From Cupriavidus oxalaticus (lineage in GTDB: Bacteria; Pseudomonadota; Gammaproteobacteria; Burkholderiales; Burkholderiaceae), in NCBI RefSeq assembly GCF_004768545.1, contig NZ_CP038634.1, positions 1,860,001-1,924,000 of the forward strand: DNA of 64,000 bases. The letters are read 5' to 3'. Shown here piece by piece: positions 26,047 to 34,574 of the stretch (within the stretch, counting starts at the first letter, position 1; every line of letters begins with the position of its first letter). The notes under the pieces were generated by a model. That model was not told the origin of the DNA, ran no database searches, and worked only from the letters and a program-made list of their open reading frames with translations. Made by a program: the position numbers and the translations under genes.

Positions 26047-27030
26047 ATGCAGCAAAGCAGACGCAACTGGCTGGCGCAGGCCGGGACCCTGGCCGGCGCG
26101 GCCATCCTCGGCAGCACCGGCCAGGCCTTCGCCCAGCAACCGTATCCGAGCAAGCCGATCCGCCTGATCGTGCCGTATCCCGCCGGTGGCGGCACCGATA
26201 CCGTCGGCCGCCTGGTCGGCCAGCGCCTGGCCGAGATCCTGGGCCAGCCGGTGGTGGTGGAGAACAAGCCCGGTGCCAGCGGCATGCTCGGCAACGACAC
26301 CGTCGCCAAGGCGCCGGCCGACGGCTACACGCTGCTGCTGGCCATCACCGCGATGATCCAGTCGCCCAGCCTATACAAGCGCATGCCGTACGACGTGGCC
26401 AGGGACTTCACGCCGGTGTCGCTGATCGCCAAGTCCTCGGACCTGTTCGTCGTGCCCAACCGCGTGCCGGCCAGCAACATGCGCGAGTTCCTGGCGCTGG
26501 CCAAGGCAGGCAAGCTCAGCTACGGCTCCTACGGCAACGGCACCTCGTCGCACCTGCATGGCGAGCTGCTGCGCCAGCAGGCCGGCATCGACATGGCCCA
26601 TATCCCGTACAAGGGCGCCGCGCCGCTGATGAGCGACGTGCTTGGCGGGCAGGTGGATTCGGCCTTTGTCGACGTGACGTCGGCCAATCCCTACCTGGGC
26701 AGCAACAAGTTCAGGATCCTCGGCATCACCGGCAGCCAGCGCTACAAGGCGCTGCCCAATGTGCCGACCTTTGCCGAGCTGGGTTTGAAGGGCTTCGAGC
26801 CGAACGGCTGGTTCGCGCTGTTCCTGCCGTCCGGCGCGCCCAAGGACGTGACCGCCAGGCTGGCGGCCGAGACCGCGCGCATCGTGAAGCTGCCCGAGGT
26901 CTCGCAGAAGCTGGCCGGCATGGGCCTGCAGCCGGTCGGCTCGAGCCCGCAGGAACTGGCCGAGGTGGTCAGCGGCGACATGCCCAAGTGGGCCAAGATC
27001 GTGCGCGACGCCAACATCCAGCTGGACTGA
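26047..27030 (+). CDS. Bug-family substrate-binding protein
   Basis: 327-residue periplasmic Bug protein with a Tat-like leader: SRRNWLAQAGTLAGAA, cleavage expected near QAFAQQ. Mature marks: YPSKPIRLIVPYPAGGGTDT, VVENKPGASGMLGNDTVAKA, DGYTLLLAI, YGNGTSSHLHGELLRQ, NVPTFAELGLKGFEPNGWFA. The start at 26047 gives the signal peptide; upstream in-frame codons overlap the ligase gene. It is clearly paralogous to the Bug gene at 23239, the two flanking the same ligase, so a local duplication followed by divergence is likely. Confidence 0.92.
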   Translation: MQQSRRNWLAQAGTLAGAAILGSTGQAFAQQPYPSKPIRLIVPYPAGGGTDTVGRLVGQRLAEILGQPVVVENKPGASGMLGNDTVAKAPADGYTLLLAITAMIQSPSLYKRMPYDVARDFTPVSLIAKSSDLFVVPNRVPASNMREFLALAKAGKLSYGSYGNGTSSHLHGELLRQQAGIDMAHIPYKGAAPLMSDVLGGQVDSAFVDVTSANPYLGSNKFRILGITGSQRYKALPNVPTFAELGLKGFEPNGWFALFLPSGAPKDVTARLAAETARIVKLPEVSQKLAGMGLQPVGSSPQELAEVVSGDMPKWAKIVRDANIQLD

Positions 27031-27062
27031 GCGCCCACGGCACCGCATACCGGAGTCTATCC

Positions 27063-27842
27063 ATGGAAACCATCCGCTTTGCCATCGAAGACGGCATCGC
27101 CACCCTGACCCTGAACTACCCCGAGCGCAAGAACGCGCTGTCGATCCCGATGCGCGGCGAAATCGGCGAAGCCATCCGCCAGGTGCGTGCCGACGAGAGC
27201 GTGCGCGCGCTGATCCTGACCGGCGCCGGCACCGACTTCTGCTCGGGCGGCGACATCAGCTCGATGCAGGTCGAGATCGACGCGCCGCGGGGCCGCCGCC
27301 GGCTGCAGCAGGCGCACGGCTGGCTGGAAGACCTGATCCAGCTGGACGTGCCGGTCATTGCCGCCGTCAACGGCGCGGCCTACGGTGCCGGCTTCAGCCT
27401 GGCGCTGACCGCCGACATCATCCTGGCCACGCCGCGGGCGCGCTTCGGGCTGCCGTTCCTGCGCATGGGCCTGATTCCCGACTGTGGCGTCTTCTACACC
27501 TTGCCGCGGATGATCGGGCTGCAGCGCGCCAAGGCGCTGATGTTCTCGATGCGCGAGCTCAATGCCGAGGCCGCGCAAGACCTTGGCATCGTCATGGAAA
27601 TCGTGCCGGAAGAAAGCCTGGCCGGGCGCGCGCAAGCGCTGGCACGCGCCTTCACCGAGGCCTCGCCGGTCGCGGTGGGCCTGACCAAGCAGGCGCTGAA
27701 CGCGTCGCTCAACCAGGACCTGCACACCATGCTGGCGATGGAAGCGGACGGACAGGGCATCGCCTTTTCCACCGGCTATCGCCGCGAGGCCGCAGACCGC
27801 TTCATGGCCAGGCAGCCGCTGCGCTACCGCTGGCCCGACTGA
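27063..27842 (+). CDS. Enoyl-CoA hydratase/isomerase family protein
   Basis: 259-residue crotonase-fold protein. Marks: IATLTLNYPERKNALSIPMR, oxyanion-hole segments GAGTDFCSGGDISSM and AAVNGAAYGAGFSLALTADI, RARFGLPFLRMGLIPDCGVF, and the C-terminal VGLTKQALNASLNQD. The usual catalytic Glu region reads LRMGLIPDCGVFYTLPRMIG, with Asp where a second acid is often found, so hydratase versus isomerase activity is unsettled. Start at 27063 (METIRFAIEDG), 32 bp after the Bug gene, probably last gene of the operon begun at 23239. Confidence 0.9.
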   Translation: METIRFAIEDGIATLTLNYPERKNALSIPMRGEIGEAIRQVRADESVRALILTGAGTDFCSGGDISSMQVEIDAPRGRRRLQQAHGWLEDLIQLDVPVIAAVNGAAYGAGFSLALTADIILATPRARFGLPFLRMGLIPDCGVFYTLPRMIGLQRAKALMFSMRELNAEAAQDLGIVMEIVPEESLAGRAQALARAFTEASPVAVGLTKQALNASLNQDLHTMLAMEADGQGIAFSTGYRREAADRFMARQPLRYRWPD

Positions 27843-27883
27843 GCGCCGCTGCCATGTTGCTCCGCAGCATGGCGACTCACAGT

Positions 27884-27897
27884 TGTTTACGTATACA
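27884..27897. promoter_or_regulatory. Near-palindrome upstream of the acyl-CoA dehydrogenase
   Basis: TGTTTACGTATACA, symmetrical except for one position per arm, 66 bp upstream of the start at 27963. Resembles GntR/TetR-type operators in style. Confidence 0.35.
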
Positions 27898-27962
27898 GGC
27901 AGGCCGCGCGAGACGCCGCTTGCCCCTGTCGATCATCCGTCTATCCCCGTATCCGAATACTT

Positions 27963-29150
27963 ATGGCAACCCAACACCACCATGCGGCGCCCGCCGCACG
28001 CCAGACTCCCTGGATGACCGAAGACCTGGAAATGTTCCAGGACACCGTACGCCGCTTTATCGAGCGCGAACTGGCACCGAATGAAGCGCGCTGGGCCGAG
28101 CAGGGCTATATCGACCGCGACGTGTGGCGCCGCGCCGGCCAGGCCGGCCTGCTGTGCGCCAGCATCCCCGAAGAGTACGGCGGCGGCGGCGGCAACTTCG
28201 CGCATGAAGCCGTGATCACGCGCGAGATGGCGCGCGCCATCTTCACCAGCCTGGGCAACAACGTGCACAGCGGCATCGTGGCACATTACCTGCTCAACTA
28301 CGGCACCGAAGCGCAGAAGAAGAAGTGGCTGCCGCAGATGGCCAGCGGCGAGATGGTCGCGGCCATCGCCATGTCGGAACCTGGCGCCGGCTCGGACCTC
28401 AAATCGGTACGCACCCGCGCGGTGCGCGAACAGACCGCAAACGGAGACTGCTATCGCATAAACGGTGCAAAGACGTTTATTACGAACGGTTACCACGCCG
28501 ACCTCGTGTGCCTGGTCGCCAAGACCGATCCGGAAGCCGGCTCGCGTGGCGTCTCGCTGATCATGATCGAGACGCGCGACCTCGAAGGCTTCCGCCGCGG
28601 CCGCATCCTCGAGAAGATCGGACAGAAGGGCCAGGACACCGCCGAGCTGTTCTTCGACGACGTGCTGGTGCCGTGCGAGAACCTGCTCGGCGAGCAGGAA
28701 GGGCAGGGTTTTTACCAACTGATGCAGCAGCTGCCGCAGGAGCGGATGATCATCGCGCTGGGCGCGAGCGCTTCGATGCATCGCGCGATCGAGCTCACCA
28801 CCGAATACGTGCGCGAGCGCAAGGTCTTCGGGCAGGCGCTGGCCGACCTGCAGAACACCCGCTTCCGCCTGGCCGAGTGCAAGACCGAGGCCACCATCGC
28901 CTCCACCTTCGTCGACGACTGCATGATGCGCCTGATGGCGGGTACACTGGATGCCGCGACCGCCGCGATGGCCAAGTGGTGGTGCACGCAAAAGAATTGC
29001 GAGATCATCGACGAGTGCCTGCAGTTCCACGGCGGCTACGGCTACATGCTGGAATATCCGATCGCGCGCATGTACGCCAACGCACGCGTCGGCAAGATCT
29101 ACGGCGGCTCCAACGAAATCATGAAAGAGCTGGTGGCACGCACGCTCTGA
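27963..29150 (+). CDS. Acyl-CoA dehydrogenase family protein
   Basis: 395-residue acyl-CoA dehydrogenase. Marks: MFQDTVRRFIERELAPNEAR, IPEEYGGGGGNFAHEAVI, AIAMSEPGAGSDLKSVRTRA, YRINGAKTFITNG, RKVFGQALADLQNTRFRLAE, QFHGGYGYMLEYPIARMYAN and IYGGSNEIMKEL. The terminal IYGGSN places it in the isovaleryl/long-chain-like group whose base lies in a different helix from MCAD. It has its own 120-bp upstream region with a palindrome at 27884, and a strong bidirectional terminator follows. May act with the upstream ligase-hydratase operon. Confidence 0.93.
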   Translation: MATQHHHAAPAARQTPWMTEDLEMFQDTVRRFIERELAPNEARWAEQGYIDRDVWRRAGQAGLLCASIPEEYGGGGGNFAHEAVITREMARAIFTSLGNNVHSGIVAHYLLNYGTEAQKKKWLPQMASGEMVAAIAMSEPGAGSDLKSVRTRAVREQTANGDCYRINGAKTFITNGYHADLVCLVAKTDPEAGSRGVSLIMIETRDLEGFRRGRILEKIGQKGQDTAELFFDDVLVPCENLLGEQEGQGFYQLMQQLPQERMIIALGASASMHRAIELTTEYVRERKVFGQALADLQNTRFRLAECKTEATIASTFVDDCMMRLMAGTLDAATAAMAKWWCTQKNCEIIDECLQFHGGYGYMLEYPIARMYANARVGKIYGGSNEIMKELVARTL

Positions 29151-29608
29151 TGGCCGCGCGCAGTGCCAACTGCTATCAGCACTCTGCGTTTGCTGATGCG
29201 CGTCTAAGCTAATTCTGAAAGCAACACAAAAGCCGGCACAGGATGCCGGCTTTTGTGTTTCCGGTTACAAAACCGGCTGTGCACGGATCGGCGGAAAGGT
29301 GTAAGGTGTGTCACAAGCATAGTCAATGGCCCGTCGCGCGCGGGGTGCGGCACCGAGTGGAAATATCAGCCAAAAGCTGACAGCGCCACCAGCGGAATCA
29401 GGCGATAAACGCAGCGTGGAAACAAGCGTTGCGTCGATGCAAGATTCGTCAACTCGGACTCCACCATCGCCGTTATTTGACTATGATGAAGTAAAGTCTT
29501 CGCAACATTCACCGGTCGTCAAGCCGGGGTGGCGAACCGCGGAACTTGCGAAGTCTTGAAGGGTAGAACTACCTTCGCCTCGGATGTGAACTCTGACGGG
29601 AGTGAGGT
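29151..29608. other. Intergenic region upstream of prkA
   Basis: 458 bp. Contains the terminator at 29223-29260 and, in its AT-richer 3' half, the unassigned promoter of the prkA operon. I could not fit a clear sigma-70 or sigma-54 promoter. No gene recognised. Confidence 0.5.
29223..29260 (+). terminator. Rho-independent terminator after the acyl-CoA dehydrogenase
   Basis: Fifteen-bp perfect stem (AACACAAAAGCCGGC and complement) with a 7-nt loop, ending in TTTTGTGTTT. The A-rich 5' arm makes it able to work in both directions. Confidence 0.88.
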
Positions 29609-31531
29609 ATGGACATTTTCGGCCATTACGCTACGCGCTTCGAAGCCCGCAAGGAAGAGGAATACAGCATCCAGGAGTACCTGGAGATCTGCAAGAAGGA
29701 TCCGACTGCCTACGCGACCGCTGCCGAACGCATGCTCGCCGCGATCGGCCAGCCTGAACTGGTGGACACCCACCACGATCCGAGGCTGTCCCGGCTCTTC
29801 TTCAACAAGGTCATCCGCATCTATCCGGCCTTCCGCGACTTCTATGGCATGGAGGACACGATCGAGCAGATCGTCTCATTCTTCAAGCACGCCGCGCAGG
29901 GCCTGGAAGAGCGCAAGCAGATCCTGTATCTGCTCGGGCCTCCCGGCGGCGGCAAGTCCTCGCTCGCGGAGAAGCTCAAGGCGTTGATGGAACAGATCCC
30001 CATCTACGCGCTGAAGGGTTCGCCGATCCACGAGTCGCCACTGGGCCTGTTCTCGCCGGAAGAAGACGGCAAGATCCTGGAAGAGGACTACGGCATCCCG
30101 ATCCGCTACCTGAACACGATTGCCTCGCCATGGGCAGTCAAGCGCCTGCACGAGTTCAACGGCGACATCACCAAGTTCAAGGTGGTGAAGCTGCGCCCGT
30201 CGGTGCTGTCGCAGATCGCGATCTCGAAGACCGAGCCGGGCGACGAGAACAACCAGGACATCTCGTCGCTGGTGGGCAAGGTGGACATCCGCAAGCTCGA
30301 GGACTTCCCGCAGGACGATCCGGATGCGTACTCGTATTCCGGCGGCCTGTGCCTGGCCAACCGCGGCCTGCTCGAGTTCGTCGAAATGTTCAAGGCGCCG
30401 ATCAAGGTGCTGCACCCGCTGCTGACCGCGACCCAGGAAGGCAACTACAAGGGCACGGAAGGCTTCGGCGCGATTCCGTTCGACGGCATCATCCTGGCGC
30501 ACTCGAACGAGGCGGAGTGGACCACCTTCAAGTCGGACAAGAACAACGAGGCATTCCTGGACCGTATCTATATCGTCAAGGTGCCGTACGTGCTGCGCGT
30601 GTCCGACGAGGTGAAGATCTACGACAAGCTGCTGCGCTGCAGTTCGCTGTCGGCCGCGCCGTGCGCGCCGAACACGCTGAAGATGATGGCGCAGTTCGCG
30701 GTGCTGACCCGGATCAAGGAGCCCGAGAACTCCAACGTCTTCTCGAAGATGCGCGTCTATGACGGCGAAAGCCTGAAGGACGTGGACCCGAAGGCGAAGT
30801 CGTACCAGGAGTACCGCGACTACGCCGGCATCGACGAGGGCATGAACGGGCTGTCGACGCGCTTTGCGTTCAAGGTCCTGTCCAAGGTCTTCAACTTCGA
30901 CAATACCGAAGTTGCGGCCAACCCGGTGCACCTGCTGTATGTGCTCGAGCAGCAGATCGAGCGCGAGCAGTTCCCGCCGGAGCAGGAAGCCAAGCTGCTG
31001 TCGTACATCAAGGAGTACCTGACCACGCCGTTCGTGGAGTTCATCGGCAAGGAGATCCAGACCGCTTACCTGGAGTCGTACTCCGAATATGGCCAGAACA
31101 TCTTCGACCGCTATGTGGTGTTCGCCGACCTGTGGATCCAGGACCAGGAGTACCGTGATCCCAACACCGGCGAAATCCTCGACCGCAACGCCCTGAACGA
31201 CGAGCTGGAGAAAGTGGAAAAACCGGCGGGTATCTCGAACCCGAAGGACTTCCGCAACGAGATCGTCAACTTCGTGCTGCGGGCGCGGGCCAACAACAGT
31301 GGCAAGAACCCGGTCTGGACCAGCTATGAAAAGCTGCGGATGGTGATCGAGAAGCGCATGTTCTCCACCACGGAGGACCTGCTGCCGGTGATCTCGTTCA
31401 ACGCCAAGTCTTCTCGCGAAGACCAGGACAAGCACGAGAACTTCGTCAACCGCATGGTCGAGAAGGGGTACACGCCCAAGCAAGTGAGACTTCTGGTGGA
31501 GTGGTATCTGCGCGTAAGAAAATCATCGTAA
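29609..31531 (+). CDS. prkA: PrkA family serine protein kinase
   Basis: 640-residue PrkA (YeaG-type) protein. N-terminal AAA domain with Walker A GPPGGGKSS starting at Gly110, followed by the PrkA C-terminal kinase-like domain. Strongly conserved blocks: VRIYPAF-like VIRIYPAFRDFYGMEDTIEQ, ALKGSPIHESPLGLF, FPQDDPDAYSYSGGLCLANR, EGFGAIPFDGIILAHSNEAE and KNNEAFLDRIYIVKVPYVLR. In E. coli YeaG acts with YeaH in the response to sustained nitrogen starvation and stationary phase; in Bacillus PrkA affects sporulation. GGGAGTGAGG precedes the ATG. First gene of the three-gene operon with yeaH and spoVR, whose order is conserved over many bacteria. Cytoplasmic. Confidence 0.96.
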   Translation: MDIFGHYATRFEARKEEEYSIQEYLEICKKDPTAYATAAERMLAAIGQPELVDTHHDPRLSRLFFNKVIRIYPAFRDFYGMEDTIEQIVSFFKHAAQGLEERKQILYLLGPPGGGKSSLAEKLKALMEQIPIYALKGSPIHESPLGLFSPEEDGKILEEDYGIPIRYLNTIASPWAVKRLHEFNGDITKFKVVKLRPSVLSQIAISKTEPGDENNQDISSLVGKVDIRKLEDFPQDDPDAYSYSGGLCLANRGLLEFVEMFKAPIKVLHPLLTATQEGNYKGTEGFGAIPFDGIILAHSNEAEWTTFKSDKNNEAFLDRIYIVKVPYVLRVSDEVKIYDKLLRCSSLSAAPCAPNTLKMMAQFAVLTRIKEPENSNVFSKMRVYDGESLKDVDPKAKSYQEYRDYAGIDEGMNGLSTRFAFKVLSKVFNFDNTEVAANPVHLLYVLEQQIEREQFPPEQEAKLLSYIKEYLTTPFVEFIGKEIQTAYLESYSEYGQNIFDRYVVFADLWIQDQEYRDPNTGEILDRNALNDELEKVEKPAGISNPKDFRNEIVNFVLRARANNSGKNPVWTSYEKLRMVIEKRMFSTTEDLLPVISFNAKSSREDQDKHENFVNRMVEKGYTPKQVRLLVEWYLRVRKSS

Positions 31532-31568
31532 CGGCGCCGCGGAAGCAGTCTCTCAACGAGGGCAACAT

Positions 31569-32831
31569 ATGGCTACGGTCATCGATCGGCGCGAGAACGG
31601 CGGCAACAAGAGTGCCGTCAACCAGCAACGCTTCATCAAGCGCTACCGCGAACAGATTCGGCAGGCGGTGGCAAAGGCGGTGTCCGGCCGGAAGATCATG
31701 GACATCGAGCAGAGCGGCCAGGTGTCCATTCCGGTCAAGGACATCACCGAACCGATCTTCCACCACGGCCCGGGCGGCCGGCGCGAGTGGATCCACCCTG
31801 GCAACAAGAAGTTCGTCAAGGGCGATTCCTTCGACCGGCAGCAGCAGGGCGGTGGCGGGAGCGGTTCGCGGGCCAGCGACAGCGGCGAAGGCGAGGACGA
31901 TTTCGTCTTCACGCTGTCGCGCGAGGATTTCCTCAATTTCTTCTTCGAGGACATGGCGCTGCCGGACCTGGCCAAGCGCCACCTTGCCAAGATCGCCGAA
32001 GTGCGCAAGGTGCGCGCCGGCTATTCCATCGACGGCACCCCGTCCAACCTGTCGATCCTGCGCACCATGCGCAGCTCGATCGGGCGGCGCATCGCCTTGT
32101 CCAGCCCTTACCAGAAGCGCCTGCGCGACCTGGAGCTGGAGTACGCCGAGGCGCTGGACAAGGACGGCCCCTACGCCGAAGGCACGCTCGAACTGATGGA
32201 GAAGATGCGGCACCTGCGCGCCTGCATCGATCGCGTGCCCTTTATCGAGAAGCTCGACCTGCGCTACAACAACCGCGTGCTCAAGAAGCGCCCGCAGGCC
32301 CAGGCGGTGATGTTCTGCCTGATGGACGTGTCCGGCTCGATGGACGAGAGCCGCAAGGACCTGGCCAAGCGCTTCTTCATGCTGCTGTACCTGTTCCTGA
32401 AGCGCAACTACGAGCGTATCGACGTGGTGTTCATCCGGCATCACACGGTGGCCAAGGAAGTCGAAGAGGAAGACTTCTTCCACTCGCGCGAGTCCGGTGG
32501 TACCGTGGTGTCCAGTGCGCTGAAGCTGATGGTGGAGGTGGTCCATGACCGTTATCCGCCAAGCCAGTGGAACATTTACTGCGCGCAGGCCTCCGACGGC
32601 GACAACTGGGCTGGCGATTCCGAACTGTGCGGACGCCTGCTGCGCGAGTCGATCCTGCCGCTGGTGCAGTACTACGCATACGTGGAAGTGGCGTCCGAGG
32701 AACCACAGAACCTCTGGGAAGAGTATCTGACGGTCAAGGGCCAGTTCGAGCACTTTGCGATGCAGCGCATCATCGGCGCGGACGAAATCTACCCGGTGCT
32801 GCACGACCTGTTCCAGAAGCGGGCGGCTTAG
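31569..32831 (+). CDS. yeaH: YeaH/YhbH family protein (DUF444)
   Basis: 420-residue DUF444 protein, usual partner of PrkA. Starts MATVIDRRENGGNKSAVNQQ; a charged, Gly-rich linker (QQQGGGGSGSRASDSGEGED) lies at about residues 90-115. The C-terminal half has a von Willebrand A-type fold with a MIDAS motif DVSGS at Asp253-Ser257, and later GGTVVSSALKLM. The metal site suggests protein-protein interaction rather than catalysis. Located 37 bp after prkA and before spoVR, so co-transcribed. Function in E. coli is linked to nitrogen starvation and toxin-antitoxin related survival, through an unknown mechanism. Confidence 0.95.
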   Translation: MATVIDRRENGGNKSAVNQQRFIKRYREQIRQAVAKAVSGRKIMDIEQSGQVSIPVKDITEPIFHHGPGGRREWIHPGNKKFVKGDSFDRQQQGGGGSGSRASDSGEGEDDFVFTLSREDFLNFFFEDMALPDLAKRHLAKIAEVRKVRAGYSIDGTPSNLSILRTMRSSIGRRIALSSPYQKRLRDLELEYAEALDKDGPYAEGTLELMEKMRHLRACIDRVPFIEKLDLRYNNRVLKKRPQAQAVMFCLMDVSGSMDESRKDLAKRFFMLLYLFLKRNYERIDVVFIRHHTVAKEVEEEDFFHSRESGGTVVSSALKLMVEVVHDRYPPSQWNIYCAQASDGDNWAGDSELCGRLLRESILPLVQYYAYVEVASEEPQNLWEEYLTVKGQFEHFAMQRIIGADEIYPVLHDLFQKRAA

Positions 32832-32960
32832 TTGGGGCCTGCTGCCGGGGCAACCGGCAGCGAAGGCCGCAGTGAAGTCTGGTGGCAAGGCAACGCGGAC
32901 CACGCGGCGCGCCAGCGCGCGCCTGCGCGGTTGGCGCCTTGCCCGCAACAAGGGGCGAAG

Positions 32961-34505
32961 ATGGCTTATCTGTCCACGGGTTCGGAATGGACCTTCGAGC
33001 TGGTCAACCGGTATGACCGCGAGATCGCCCGCATCGCCGGCGAGTTCGGGCTGGATACCTATCCCAACCAGATCGAGATCATCACGGCCGAGCAGATGCT
33101 GGACGCCTACGCGTCGGCAGGGCTGCCGGTGGGCTACAACCACTGGTCCTATGGCAAGCACTTCCTGGCGTCGGAGCGCAGCTACCAGCGCGGCCACATG
33201 GGCCTGGCTTACGAGATCGTCATCAACTCCAACCCCTGCATCGCCTACCTGATGGAGGAGAACACCATGCCGATGCAGGCGCTGACGATCGCGCATGCCT
33301 GCTACGGCCACAACTCCTTCTTCAAGGGCAACTACCTGTTCCGCACCTGGACCAACGCGGACGCCATCGTCGATTACCTGCTGTTCGCCAAGAACTACGT
33401 GGCCGAGTGCGAACAGCGCTACGGCGAACAGGAAGTGGAACTGCTGCTCGACTCCTGCCATGCCTTGCAGAACTACGGGGTGGACCGCTACAAGCGGCCC
33501 AAGAAGCTCTCCATCACCGAAGAGAAGGCGCGCCAGGCCGATCGCGAGAACTACCTGCAGATGCAGGTCAACGATCTGTGGCGCACGCTGCCCAAGCATC
33601 GCCCGCACGCGCTGACGGCCGACGAAGAGGCGCCGGAAATGACGTTCCCGCCCGAGCCGCAGGAGAATCTGCTGTACTTCATCGAGAAGAACGCGCCCAA
33701 GCTGGCGCCGTGGCAGCGCGAGATCGTGCGCATCGTGCGCAAGATCGCGCAGTACTTCTACCCGCAGCGCCAGACCAAGGTGATGAACGAAGGGTGGGCA
33801 ACGTTCTGGCACTACACCATCATCCACCAGCTCTACGAAGAAAAGCTGGTCAACGATGCCTTCATGATGGAGCTGCTGCAGGCGCACACCAACGTGATTT
33901 ACCAGCCGCCGTACCACAGCCCGTATTACAGCGGGTTGAACCCGTACACGGTGGGCTTCCTGATCTTCCAGGACCTGCGCCGCATGTGCGAGAACCCGAC
34001 CGACGAGGACTACCGCTGGGCGCCGGAGATCGCCGGCAGCGACTGGCGCACGACGCTGGACTTTGCGATGCGCAATTTCAAGGACGAGAGCTTCCTGCTG
34101 CAGTTCCTGTCGCCGCGCGTGATCCGCGAACTGAAGCTGTTCTCGGTGCTGGACGACGACCGCGAGGGCAAGCTGCGCGTCACCGCCATCCACGACGACG
34201 AGGGCTATCGCGCGATCCGCCAGCTGATGGCGGCGCAGTATGACCTGTCGACCATGGAGCCCAATATCCAGGTCACCAATGTCGATATCGGCGGCGACCG
34301 TTCGCTGACGCTGCGCCACCTGCAGAATGACCGCCGGCCGCTGGCGCACAATTTCGACGAAGTGGTGCGGCACGTGACGCGGCTGTGGGGCTTTACCGTG
34401 CGCCTGGAAGTGGCCTATGAAGACGGGCGCACCGAACTCAAGTACGAATGCAAGCCGGAGCGCCGGCACCGCAAGTCGCACAGCGGGCTGAGCCTGGCCG
34501 CGTGA
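32961..34505 (+). CDS. spoVR: SpoVR family protein
   Basis: 514-residue SpoVR-family protein (E. coli YcgB type). Family blocks: STGSEWTFELVNRYDREIAR, YPNQIEIITAEQMLDAYASA, GLPVGYNHWSYGKHFL, LMEENTMPMQALTIAHACYG, HNSFFKGNYLF, MNEGWATFWHYTIIHQLYEE and PYTVGFLIFQDLRRMCENPT. The start at 32961 has AGGGGCGAAG upstream; in-frame codons back to 32832 are not conserved. Third gene of the prkA operon, separated by 129 bp from yeaH, and ended by a terminator shared with the convergent dehydrogenase gene. In Bacillus SpoVR is needed for spore cortex formation; in non-sporulating proteobacteria the role is unknown. Confidence 0.95.
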   Translation: MAYLSTGSEWTFELVNRYDREIARIAGEFGLDTYPNQIEIITAEQMLDAYASAGLPVGYNHWSYGKHFLASERSYQRGHMGLAYEIVINSNPCIAYLMEENTMPMQALTIAHACYGHNSFFKGNYLFRTWTNADAIVDYLLFAKNYVAECEQRYGEQEVELLLDSCHALQNYGVDRYKRPKKLSITEEKARQADRENYLQMQVNDLWRTLPKHRPHALTADEEAPEMTFPPEPQENLLYFIEKNAPKLAPWQREIVRIVRKIAQYFYPQRQTKVMNEGWATFWHYTIIHQLYEEKLVNDAFMMELLQAHTNVIYQPPYHSPYYSGLNPYTVGFLIFQDLRRMCENPTDEDYRWAPEIAGSDWRTTLDFAMRNFKDESFLLQFLSPRVIRELKLFSVLDDDREGKLRVTAIHDDEGYRAIRQLMAAQYDLSTMEPNIQVTNVDIGGDRSLTLRHLQNDRRPLAHNFDEVVRHVTRLWGFTVRLEVAYEDGRTELKYECKPERRHRKSHSGLSLAA

Positions 34506-34534
34506 TCGCCTGATCCTTCGCAGTGCTTGCCACG

Positions 34535-34574
34535 CGCGTTGCCTGAAACCTCAGGCAATGCGCGTTTTCATTTT
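34535..34574 (+). terminator. Terminator of the prkA operon
   Basis: Twelve-bp stem (CGCGTTGCCTGA, loop AACC, near-complementary arm with one wobble) followed by TTTTCATTTT on the plus strand. The T run touches the stop codon of the convergent dehydrogenase-like gene. Confidence 0.75.

Noticed and set aside
24285..26309. 674-codon antisense frame over the CoA ligase
   Set aside because: Same artefact; the plus strand encodes a ligase with all family motifs.
29417..29433. Sigma-54-like TGGAAACAAGCGTTGCG upstream of prkA
   Set aside because: The GG-to-GC spacing is 11 instead of 10 nt and the -24 element is poor; not strong enough to call.
31446..34481. 1011-codon open frame antisense to yeaH and spoVR
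   Set aside because: It runs opposite to two strongly conserved genes and reads as His/Arg/Val-rich low-information protein. Long antisense frames arise from GC-rich third positions.
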